A stretch of 64,000 bases of DNA from NCBI GenBank assembly GCA_020055645.1, contig CM034548.1:18352001-18416000 (forward strand), written 5' to 3'. Numbering within the stretch: position 1 is the stretch's first letter; each line of letters begins with the position of its first letter. Source of the stretch: Tomocerus qinae (taxonomy: Eukaryota; Arthropoda; Collembola; Entomobryomorpha; Tomoceridae). A program made the position numbers and the translations under genes. Of the stretch, positions 55,173 to 64,000 are shown piece by piece. Under the pieces are notes generated by a model. That model was given only the letters and a program-made list of their open reading frames with translations. It did not search any database and had not been told where the DNA came from.

Positions 55173-55268
55173 GATGCTAGAAAGTCCTAGGGGACTTTCT
55201 AGCAACTGCAGATGCTAGAAAATCCCCGAGGACTTTCTAGCACCTGCAGATGCTAGAAAGTCCCCTAG
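55173..55268. repeat. 38-bp palindromic tandem repeat
   Basis: GATGCTAGAAA starts at 55173, 55211 and 55249, giving two and a half 38-bp units. Each unit is a hairpin: GCTAGAAAGTCC against GGACTTTCTAGC. Related single palindromes occur in each 261-bp copy on the other side of the element. Confidence 0.75.
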
Positions 55269-55528
55269 ATGTTGCTCTGAGAATGGGCATTGGGTACATT
55301 TACATTGTATGGACGGTGTAGGAAACGCAGGAAATAAGGAAACGCAGGAAACAAAAGAGTAGTTTAGTACATTTTAACGGAAAGAAGGAAACGGAGAAAA
55401 TATGAGAGGTTAAAAGAACACTGAAGGAAACGGTGAGGAAGGAAACGGAGGAAACGGAAGAAGGAAACGCAGGAAACGAAGGAAACAAAGGAAACGGGAC
55501 ACCGCTGTCTAAATTCAGCCGAGAATTA

Positions 55529-57412
55529 TTTAAGTCCGTACTCCGTACAATTTTCCCTAGTTAACTTTTAATAATTTTTAAGTTTTTTCTATTTAGTTAG
55601 TAATATGGGCATCATAAATAGTTACATAATTTCCATGCATGGTAGTTGACAGAGAGACAGCAGTGTCGTAAGTACAGTTTTTTTCGTATAGTCATAAATG
55701 TCTATATATACAGTCAGAGATGTCTATATTTTCATATAGTTATTTCTGACTATTTTGTAGTCAAATGTCTCCTACTGACTGCCCACTAATCTCTAGCATG
55801 TTTTTTCCTCATCTAATGGAATTTAAGGTTTTTTCAGCGTTTGTGACCGTATTTCATGACAAAAAGCTGCCGGCCCGCTAACCTAATTTTTTTTGCCTGC
55901 CCGGTAACGAGGTTAGCGGAAAATACATTTTTGCATGCCTGACGATGAACGGCCTTTACCCTGCTACCAAGGCCGCAGCGAGGTGGTTGTGCCCCTCCCC
56001 CCCGAAATCGAGAAAATTAAAGTTTTTGTCCATAAACCCAAAAAATCGCTAAAATTTTCGCGCTTAGCGCGAAATTTATGATATTTTTTCTCGGTGCCCC
56101 CCTGAAATTTTTTTCTGGCTGCGGCCCTGCCTGCTAAAAATATTAACGAATGACTAACAGTAGTAATAACTACAAGGTGCTTTAATAAGCTTCCCACGCT
56201 TTTGCATTATGCGTATCCATTATGAATTATTTGCACAAAGCTTAATAAATGCAATTTTGATGTAGTGTTTATGAATATATCTGCATGCGTCGTTTGTGCA
56301 TGTTTTAATCAGAAATAAAACTTCTAAGGTTGGAGACATTTTTATGTTGCTCGAGCAAATCATATCACTGGTTTCTATAACAAGCCAAAAAGTCAAGTGC
56401 AGTTAATTCCTAGGTAGGTTTCACAGTTTTTTGTATCAAAAATGTCCATTTCTCCAATAATGCTTTTAAAGCTAGTTGCTGCTAGTTGGGAGACAAAGGT
56501 AAAATAATTTGTCCTCAAAATATCGAAAGATATTTTGTCTTTATAAGGTTAAGCCGTAAGTATTATCTCGTCCTCATTTGTTTTCAGTCATCCACATTCG
56601 ACTTTTTTCCTCAACTACATGGAGTATATCACATTTTTATGATGTAATACAACAGCAGTACCGTATTTAGAAGTCGATTTAGTAAGGGGCAATGACGTCA
56701 TATGTATTACAAACAGTCGAGGAAAATCTGGGTTATTTTCGAAAATGTATCAGAAATGGCTAAAAACATATAACCCCGCGATGCGAGAAATTTTATTAAT
56801 GCTTTAGAAACGCATTCCCTTTTCTTGTATTTCAAGGTTGTCGTGTTCCCACCTTTGTATGACAATAACACTAACGTGATTACCTACCCCTTTTGTACGT
56901 TTTTGGTAAAGGCTTTCCAATTAGAACCATCCATATTGGGCTTTTTTGACTACCATAAAAAATTAATATCGTGAAAAGCAATCACGTTTCTTTCCTATCG
57001 TTCACATTTGACATCTCACTGCATGAATCTTTGCATCCAATTGTTAATTAATGAAATGTAATAATAAACATTGCCTTCCCTTGCACTAATGTACAGATAC
57101 ACATATTATGTAGACTACATCTTGAAAACTGTCTGCTGGAAAGAAGCCAAAAGACAAGCAAGATGCAAGAGCTCAAAGTCTTATCTGCCGATAGCGTTTT
57201 CAACTTGTGAATAACATTACAACAAAAATGTGAGTGTGCAGTTCCTGTGCAATGGCTGAGTAATAAATAAAGAGTATCAGATAACTAATTCAATGAAGTT
57301 TAGTAGAGATCTAGCCATGCTGGATAATAACTGGACCTCGAAATGAACAATGCAAAGCAGTAAATTGTTGTTAAGTAGGAAATGAATGGGAAAGGATTAA
57401 ATAGTATCACTA
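55529..57412. other. Gene-free interval between foldback element and BNIP3 3' end
   Basis: No recognisable exon. One hAT-like miniature element (55960-56137) lies within it; otherwise AT-rich unique-looking DNA. Confidence 0.5.
55960..56137. mobile_element. hAT-like miniature inverted-repeat element, family 1, second clear copy
   Basis: A 162-bp element (55968-56129) is flanked by CCTGCTAC and CCTGCTAA, an 8-bp target duplication with one mismatch. The right end TCTGGCTGCGGCCCTG is identical to that of the 35.8-kb copy; the left end has decayed to CAAGGCCGCAGCGAGG. Inside are a C-rich run next to CGAAATCGA, as in the other copy, and a small perfect palindrome TTCGCGCTTAGCGCGAA. Non-coding. 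Confidence 0.8.
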
Positions 57413-57418
57413 TTTATT
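57413..57418 (-). terminator. Candidate poly(A) signal of BNIP3
   Basis: AATAAA on the minus strand about 700 bases past the stop codon of the last BNIP3 exon. Variant hexamers nearer the stop cannot be excluded. Confidence 0.25.
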
Positions 57419-58113
57419 ACATACAACAATAGCAGTAACCTCACAAGAGATGGTTTGGCTATCATACAATTGAATTACACTTAGAAGATAAATCCAAATA
57501 CATTAAACAATGAAAACAGCAATTTGCGAATTTGTCAATGTTACGATTTCGTTATTGTCATAGTAGACAGCTAACTATGATAAATGGCTGCGATATGATT
57601 ACAGTAGTATGAATGAATATCAACAGTAGCATTGTAAATAGCTATTACAAATTGTAATGCATGAGATAATGAATAGCAGTACAGTATAGGGTAGTACATT
57701 ACATATTACATTTACACATTCACAATAGAGTTAACTGGGGTACATATTATAGGTACTTAATATACTAACTACAAGAACTATGTCTAACGATGGTATTAAA
57801 CGTTTAAATTACTAAAACTACTCATCTAATTTAATTAATTTATGTGTACTTCAGGTTGGTTCATTTCCCATTGGACAACTTAGGTATGTGGGTACTTTCC
57901 TTATTCAAAGTCTCAGAGAAATAGGGACATATTAGGAATTTCTAAAACAATTAGATGGTTACTAGAGATATGAAACATATTAAAAAAAATATTAGGCGGA
58001 GACATTTTGGGAAAGGGTCGCACATGATGGGGATATATTGATCCCCTGGTTTTATGTTTCCGTATTAATTAGAGGCGCATGGAGCACACGCTGCCCTCCT
58101 CCAGTCTTTCATT

Positions 58114-58165
58114 TCAATTCAGTGGAAAGTTGGTGACAACAATGGACCGTTTGCTTAGCCATAAA
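58114..58165 (-). CDS. BNIP3: BNIP3 exon 5: end of membrane segment and short tail
   Basis: Acceptor AATAATTGTTGCAG ends at 58166. T completes the codon GG|T for Gly182, followed by LWLSKRSIVVTNFPLN and TGA at 58116-58114. The hydrophobic-then-basic order matches the end of other BNIP3 proteins (IGRRL in human), which supports this exon over reading through the preceding intron. Confidence 0.75.
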
Positions 58166-59869
58166 CTGCAACAATTATTATCATCAAGAATTAGTTATTC
58201 AGCGTCATAAACTCAAGTTGGATACCATAACTATAATGCATAAAATATTATCCTCTGCATACCCTATTCCAGCTCCCACCAAAAGCGACAATATGTTCGA
58301 CACAAAAAATGTGTACATGACTTCTTTAGAAAATACGCTCTTTCCTCCGAATTTTCTTCCCCTTAAGCTCAAATTGGCATTCCGGGTCTGAGAACTGCGC
58401 CTGTAATAAATAAATAGTAATAATAATTATTATTATAATTAAAACTCAAGTCACAATAGACAATTATACTTGTATTAAATGCATAGCATGATATCAATCT
58501 ACATGATCTGCGTACAACTCTCATATGTTTCATACAGTTTTATTGCCTCATATTTTAGTACCCTACATAGCCAAGCTTAGAATGGAGATATTTGGTCCTG
58601 TCACTTTAATACGCTTATCATATGAAAATAGAAAAGATTAATTAGTTTTCAATAAAACATACGATATCTTGCTTTCTAAAGCAATTTCTGTACATTTTAC
58701 TAATTTAATTAACTTTAAAGATAGAATTAATACAAACCCCATAAGTGAATATTATGACTTTAATTCAATTTATTATCTTAGCAGAGCCCACAGTGTTAAA
58801 ATTTCAACAATAGAAATTTGCAGAATTGATTGAAATTCAATTTGCTTTATTTTATAGTCATGGTCTATGAAATGACGTAACTACATGTAGCGATAGATAT
58901 CCTTGTGTTGTGTATCGTAGTCTTTAAGGATTATTGCATTGCTCAATCTAATGTCAGAAGGTTAATGATAAATGCATAATAATATAATGGATTATGTGCT
59001 TACTTTTGGGGATTGTCGCATCTTGCCGACCAAAAATTTAGCATCCAATCCTTTGAAGCCTCGGACTCCTGCAATAAAAGTAAAATTCCTTAGCAACAAT
59101 TTGATTTAAATCGGCCTTGGTAATAAAAATACTACATATCCGAATATTGTAACACATAGTGTGGGCACTAATTAGTTAAATGTACAAACAAAATGACAAT
59201 CTGCATTCCGTTACCCATCGGATATTTATTTTGATAAGTCATAAGAGGCGTAATTAATTTAAATTTAAAATAATTAAATTTAAAACAAGATTTTGTATAA
59301 ATAACAGAGGGCTAAATTATTCAGCATATTTAATTTTTTGCCAAGTTAACATATCAACAGGACATAAAACGACTCAATTGTATTTCGCATGATATCATTA
59401 AGTACGTGTAAATAGGGAATAGGGACTACTTGAAACTACCTTATTGATGAATATTCCTTTCAACTCATCTTCTCCACTGGACACTTCAACATTCGGACTA
59501 TTCGGAGGACTTTTAGGCCTGTAAACATAAATATATTTATACAGTACAGATATGCCTATTAACAAATATATAATTCATTTACAGATCATAATTTATTATG
59601 TCTCACGATTCGCAACGACTATCCCGACGGGAAGATGCTAGTGATACTCTGGCAGAAGAGTAATTGCTTTCCCTTTGTGCTTCTTTCAAAAGACGCAAAT
59701 ATTCTTCTCCGATGTGTGAAGCAAGGCTCCCTGATGCATAGGCTCCGCTCATGGGACTTCCGTTTATAAGTCCAACTGCCGGAACTGCAACAGGTGTAAC
59801 CCGGCCGGGACTAACACTTACATCAACCCATGACTCTGGAAAAATATCATTCCCTGTAAGTAATTGCAT
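58114..59869 (-). CDS. BNIP3: BNIP3/NIX-type mitophagy receptor, 5 exons joined
   Basis: Tail-anchored outer-mitochondrial-membrane protein that binds Atg8/LC3 and Bcl-2 relatives to drive mitophagy. Exons 59607-59853 (or from ATG 59869), 59440-59518, 59004-59068, 58263-58400 and 58114-58165 join in frame to 198 residues with the upstream ATG; human BNIP3 has 194. Visible: an LC3-interacting motif SWVDV (Trp14; human SWVEL), the LLKEAQRESNYSSARVS block matching human LLDAQHESGRSS, Ser-Pro sites (SPKSPPNSP), the BH3-like DWMLNFWSARCDNP segment, and a membrane segment at about 164-186 with S170-N171, S174, G178 and G182. These match the SH-A-G-G dimer motif spacing of human BNIP3, with His replaced by Asn. 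The tail is LWLSKRSIVVTNFPLN. The sequence before residue 7 looks like a splice acceptor (ATTACTTACAG), so the true first exon may lie further upstream. Family call strong, N terminus open. Confidence 0.88.
58166..58262 (-). other. BNIP3 last intron (97 nt), possible retained intron
   Basis: Donor GTATGC at 58262 follows GGA ATA GG. If it is not removed, the frame continues as YAEDNILCIIVMVSNLSL and stops at TGA about 54 bases later. Spliced or retained, Gly182 is preserved because both GGG and GGT encode it. Confidence 0.65.
58263..58400 (-). CDS. BNIP3: BNIP3 exon 4: juxtamembrane and most of membrane segment
   Basis: Acceptor TTTATTACAG ends at 58401. Encodes RSSQTRNANLSLRGRKFGGK then SVFSKEVMYTFFVSNILSLL and VGAGI. 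The NANLS-GR-F-GG-VFS pattern corresponds to TATLSMRN...GGIFSAEF in human BNIP3, and VSNILSLLVGAGIG closely resembles the nematode homologue. Confidence 0.88.
58401..59003 (-). other. BNIP3 intron 3 (603 nt)
   Basis: Donor GTAAGC at 59003, acceptor TTTATTACAG ending at 58401, phase 2. AT-rich; no internal exon seen. Confidence 0.75.
59004..59068 (-). CDS. BNIP3: BNIP3 exon 3: conserved BH3-like segment
   Basis: Acceptor CTTTTATTGCAG ends at 59069; donor GTAAGC at 59003. Encodes ESEASKDWMLNFWSARCDNPQ, the counterpart of human [21 protein letters not shown], keeping the DW, WS, R, N and P positions. A 65-nt exon, found only through splice joining. Confidence 0.85.
59069..59439 (-). other. BNIP3 intron 2 (371 nt)
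   Basis: Donor GTAGTT at 59439, acceptor TTATTGCAG ending at 59069, phase 0. Nothing recognisable inside. The donor is weaker than consensus. Confidence 0.7.
59440..59518 (-). CDS. BNIP3: BNIP3 exon 2: Ser-Pro-rich acidic linker
   Basis: Acceptor TTTATGTTTACAG ends at 59519. G completes TC|G (Ser88), followed by PKSPPNSPNVEVSSGEDELK and GIFINK. Three SP/PNSP sites could be proline-directed phosphosites, as in the mammalian counterpart. Leaves at phase 0. Confidence 0.82.
59607..59853 (-). CDS. BNIP3: BNIP3 exon 1 of the joined set: LIR motif and conserved block
   Basis: Opens after ATTACTTACAG (ends 59854) with GG AAT GAT, phase 1, or alternatively is initiated at ATG 59869 just inside that signal. 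Encodes NDIFPESWVDVSVSPGRVTP, a Val/Ala/Gly-rich stretch, then EEYLRLLKEAQRESNYSSAR and a Ser/Arg-rich end. Donor GTGAGA at 59606. The 88-nt intron to exon 2 is short. Confidence 0.85.
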
Positions 59870-62800
59870 TCAATCAATAAATGTTTAAAGTCATTAAAAC
59901 GAGGAAAACATAGTTGAAAGGTGCGAGTTAATCGCTTTCAGAATAACATACTTGTCTTCTTAAAACACACCAAAACTAATAGACGGATTTATGTTGAGAT
60001 TGAGGCTTCGTGACTTATAAAAAGGTTAATATCCATTACCATAGAACAAAATTGAAACAAAGCTGCTAGTACACACAAGCCATAATTGTATCTGTAATCT
60101 ATACGCAGATAATTGATTACAATCATAATTGTTAAAAGTACATGAAAATTAATATGTACTCTAATATTTAATTAAATTTTTATCGTCCTTATTTATCGTT
60201 GTGGCTTTTTATGATACTATCAACGTCATTATTGTAAAAAACGTAAATCATACTGGGATGGCAAGAAGTAATATAGCAGAAATGTACGAACAATTCCTGT
60301 AACAATTACATTATTAGTGAGATATATGTTATTTGTCATTGTTATAGGAGTCTAATTAATCCATTTTATGAGGTACTAGAAGATTAAATCAGACAACGCC
60401 TGCATATTTACACAAAAGTAACATTGTAATTACAACTTTCAGTTTTAGTTTAACTATAGTATGTAAACTGTCTCTTGATTTATTAATAATTATAAATTTC
60501 CCTTATGGTATTTAAATTGTAATATGAGTGCATTAATTATACCAATAAAAATGATCTATATATAGACATCTGTTCGTGAAGCATTGTACTGTAGCTTCGT
60601 TGATAAAGACTTAAAATAGCCCTATCAAGCGATTTATATACGCATGCATGGCGTCTGGCATTTTATTCTGGTCATAAAGTGAACTATGGAATTGAAATGT
60701 CAACATAATAATAAACTTGTGGAGCTCTGTATATATTCTGATACAGTTAAATCCAGTAAGTGTGAAATGAGCACGAAATGACCTGCTCACCACTATAAGT
60801 AATGCATGGTTACCTAAATACTTTAGTCATAGATAAAAGTATTGTCAGCCAAATAATAATAATCACTAGATAGAATACATGTCTGTTGGTAAACATACAT
60901 AGCGTTATCTGTACTGTGTACATTATGTAGTACATAACAATAACAATAGGGCTGTAAATGAGAGTTGTCTTAACGAGTACATGTACAATATCGATTATCT
61001 AATAACAACTACGTAAACAAGTTGCATGCATGCAAGTGTATCGTTTCAGAATTAGAATGCATGCCATTTAGCCAGCCTTTTTAAGTACTACTGGTAGCAC
61101 CATTAGGAATATTATGCACTTGAGTTAACTTTAAATATGATTCATGACTCAGAAGAAGAAGTGAAGATAAATGAATCGATAATAAGTACCAGCACTAACA
61201 TCCGTATTCTAAAGATATGCTCTTATACAGATCTACAATGAGTAATTTCATGGGGCACTGTGCTTACTAAAACGCTCGAATATTGAAGTCTCAAAATTAT
61301 TACAGAAAATTTTGCGTTCTAGTTTTTCAAATTTTTTTAACCCTTGGTGTCGTGTTTATTATTCCATACTTTAGAGTTTTTTTTAATTGAAAACATTTTT
61401 GAAATATGTATGATGGAAGCCAATGATGAAAAAGTTCATTATTGCGCTCTCAATCTTGAAAGACGAAAGAAAAAGTCTAAAAGTTTGTCCAACCAAGTTT
61501 GTTTAAGCATTTACCAAAAAGCACTATTTCAGCACTAACCACATTTTGAAATTGTTCAACTTAAGAACATAGCGAAATTTTTTTTGGATTTAGGTGCACT
61601 AACTTTATAGATCTAGATGCGACTTAGTTCATTGTGCTGTTTCAAAATTTCAACTAAACGAACGAACGTCTATTTAGTACTGAACCTAAGCGTTTTTAGC
61701 AGTCATAGAAAGACATTGTACTTATTTGGTAATAAATTAATTAGAGAGAGGACTTTAATAGTAAGTTTTCAGTATTAAGTTTTTTGTCGTTGTTGTTATA
61801 CGATGGGAAAGATAGTGAATTGTATGTAGCCATAAATAATCTAGTTGTTTATTTGGGAATCCCTATAGCTCAGAACCACAGCTTCTAATTGAAGTGATAA
61901 AGAAAGATGCAGAAGTAAAAAGATTAGTAATGCCATTTAATATGCTATGAAAGTTGTCACCAAATGAGTGTGTATAGAGTGCAGCTGACATTAACTAGTG
62001 TAGCAGAATAACTGGAATTCATTAATAGACGAGAGTCTCTCACGTCTCAGGATCCCAAGTTTCATCCATGGTTTAGTATGAGACAAGAAAATCTTATGAA
62101 TCATTTCGTTAATGCACAACTGCACACACCAGTCACTATGTACTACATCCCACACGGCGACTCAGCTTGTTTTACTAGCTACAAACAACCTACTGCATTG
62201 TATGAGATGATGTATCATGTATGTGTACTTTCGATTGCGACAACAGATTGTGAGACAGATTGTGAGATTTTCTTGAGACACACAAGTAGAATTTTAGGTT
62301 GTGGCTTGTAAACATGATGTTATTCATTATTATTATACGATTATTTATTTATAGACATTTGCCATTCTATGAAACTGGTGATTAATAAAAGGGCTAGACT
62401 ACTGACTACTGAGCAGCCCAAAATAAAGGAAGCAAGCAATAATATTTGGACGAATTAAGTGATTAGATATAACGCATTTACTATATACTTCATGAATGCC
62501 CAACCTAAAACATTGTTGAAGCGACATCCACTAACAAGTTTTTGCTATGATGGGTAAAGTTAGACAGCGAGCATGAGGAAGGCACTTAAGTAGAATTGGC
62601 TATGGAACGGCTTACTTACTTATCGTTAGTCCTTATCTCAACATTCAAAAACAATTCGAAGGAAACGTTAAGAAGAACTACATCATTTCAGAACAATTCC
62701 TTGCGTATCATGAATATCAATTTGAGCAGGCTCTTGAAATATTGCATAGAATATTAAGTAGTAGATATATACACAGAGTTAAGCAAAAACACAATTGTAA

Positions 62801-64000
62801 AAAATGTAGTTCCATAAACTTTTCAAAATGTGTGTACATCTATATAAAGAATGCTCTTTAGAATCACCAAAAATGCTATTGTGAAAGCGGAGCTAATAGC
62901 ATCACATAGCATCAGATACAGTGATAGTACAGCAAATTCCATTTTAGTAGTACAATAATAGAAGAACCTTTGCAGATAAGCCAATTTAAAGTGAACGAGG
63001 TTAATTCACGTTCCCATACACATTTTGTTGTCGAAGATCTGGAAACCGTTAGACTTAGAAAATCTAATTATGATACTACGGCGAGACTAAGCTATTTTTA
63101 GCTAGACGGTTAGTCGAAGTCAGTAATAAGCGTATCGGGCTACTTGGACTCTTATCTGTATCTAATTTTTGAGACTATTCCCCAAAATGAGAAGGACAAT
63201 CCTTTAATCCTGCATTATCGTCACGTAGGCCATTGAAAACTATTTAAACACCATTCCACATACCTAGTGGGAAATTCTAATAATAATATCAGAGGAGCTG
63301 CTGAATGTTCATAGAGTATATAGTGTTTGTAGTCACTAATTGTAAAAGGTGCTCATTCGAAAATGCAAATGACTATTGATTTAATCGATCTCAAGTGGTT
63401 TAAGTATAGACTGTGCATTCATTCACCTACTATGGACCACCATGGGGATATTAAATATAAATAGTCTCTAGTAACTACGTCAAAAATAATGCATTCTGAC
63501 AATATTATTGTCGAAGGTGTAATATTAGCTTCCCCTACTACGTATCTGCATGCACGTACATCATTTTTATAAACATAGAAGATGGCTTTAGGACAGATAG
63601 AGCAGAGCAAACGATAACGCGTGTTTACAGATAGAGATAGTGGTGGCGTGAACAGTAAAAGAGATTAGATTTATGATAAATCGTACTTACGCCCATTTAA
63701 ATTATCATATACTAAAATAACAATTGGTTTGGACGTATGTAGCCCCAGTAAAAATGCTTTTACGACTCATTTGGAGTCATTGTCTCTCCACGGTCGGGGT
63801 AATTACATTACATAAAGAAATAAATACGTATTGAAAGAAATGCGCAGTTAAAGATTTTGCGAAGCATTGCATGTCTTGGACTAATACATAGTGTAGGTAT
63901 GTAAAGACTATAAATGTACCATAAAATTGGCCATACCTATTGCATCATTATGTTGAAAAGGAATTCTCAACCAACATATATATGATGCCATAGGCAGAGA
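59870..64000. other. Right flank, no gene recognised
   Basis: AT-rich. The true 5' exon of BNIP3 may lie here or beyond the window. Two possible pieces were noted. One is a short ATG-led frame (MYTVQITL) running into a GTATGT donor at phase 1, near 60.89-60.92 kb. The other is a 21-nt candidate microexon near 63.67-63.70 kb between TTGTTATTTTAG and GTAAGTACG. Neither can be confirmed. Open frames at 61344-61538, 62078-62311 and an unstarted one at about 62577-62862 match no family known to me. Confidence 0.45.

Larger units (their letters stand above)
54071..55528. mobile_element. Foldback-type DNA transposon (1,442 bp), non-autonomous
   Basis: The element 54079-55520 is bounded by perfect 8-bp target duplications GAGAATTA (54071-54078 and 55521-55528). 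The ends start GGCTGAATTTAGACAGCGG and are inverted at the other side. Terminal inverted repeats run about 200 bp (left about 54079-54275, right about 55310-55520) and are built of GTTTCC/GGAAAC words. Further in, GTTCCCGAAGGCAGA (left) and its complement near 55138 extend the foldback. The interior has a 261-bp tandem duplication, a 119-bp palindromic repeat and a 38-bp palindromic repeat. No transposase is encoded; the mirror-image frames rich in Ser/Phe at 54018-54227 and 55300-55488 are translations of the repeat arms. An 8-bp duplication fits hAT, P or Merlin superfamilies; the GGCTG end is not diagnostic. Confidence 0.88.

Noticed and set aside
61344-61538. Frame containing VHYCAL, resembling an ITIM motif
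   Set aside because: A six-residue match with no receptor domain, signal peptide or membrane segment is not evidence.

Overview
This is animal (metazoan) nuclear DNA. It is AT-rich and gene-poor, with spliced genes using GT-AG introns. It holds three protein-coding genes that can be recognised from conserved protein motifs, all on the minus strand. They are an NK1-class (slouch/NKX1) homeobox gene at about 28.3-33.1 kb, a TMX2-type thioredoxin-related transmembrane protein at about 49.0-51.0 kb, and a BNIP3/NIX-type mitophagy receptor at about 58.1-59.9 kb. The exon joins were reconstructed by hand. Every internal junction keeps phase, giving proteins of 406, 270 and about 198 residues. Nothing bacterial, viral or organellar was seen. 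The species cannot be named from this sequence. An invertebrate bilaterian is the most economical guess, because the NK1 tail is slouch-like and the BNIP3 membrane segment is nematode-like.

Layout. From 1 to about 27.8 kb there is no credible gene, only AT-rich DNA with small repeats, one tRNA-derived SINE with a 12-bp target duplication (23980-24428), and several blocks where the plus strand changes abruptly from G/A-rich to C/T-rich. NK1 follows, with two phase-1 introns and a plausible TATA/initiator promoter near 33.96-33.99 kb. That promoter has the same G/A-to-C/T switch. From 34 to 48.7 kb lies a second gene-free flank with more switches and two hAT-like miniature elements. TMX2 has a non-coding first exon and three coding exons. 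Between TMX2 and BNIP3 lies a repeat-rich interval: a hairpin repeat, a degenerate tandem repeat, a 1.44-kb foldback-type transposon with long inverted repeats and an 8-bp target duplication, and another hAT-like miniature element. BNIP3 has five exons that can be joined. Its true first exon may lie upstream. The last 4 kb shows nothing that can be named.

The three genes have unrelated roles: a developmental transcription repressor, an ER membrane thioredoxin-fold protein and a mitochondrial outer-membrane autophagy receptor. The large empty flanks around NK1 are what a developmental regulator with dispersed enhancers would show. The most unusual features are the recurrent strand-composition switches shared with the NK1 promoter, the foldback element with nested 261-, 119- and 38-bp repeats, and an intron that splits the codon of a key glycine in the BNIP3 dimerisation motif.
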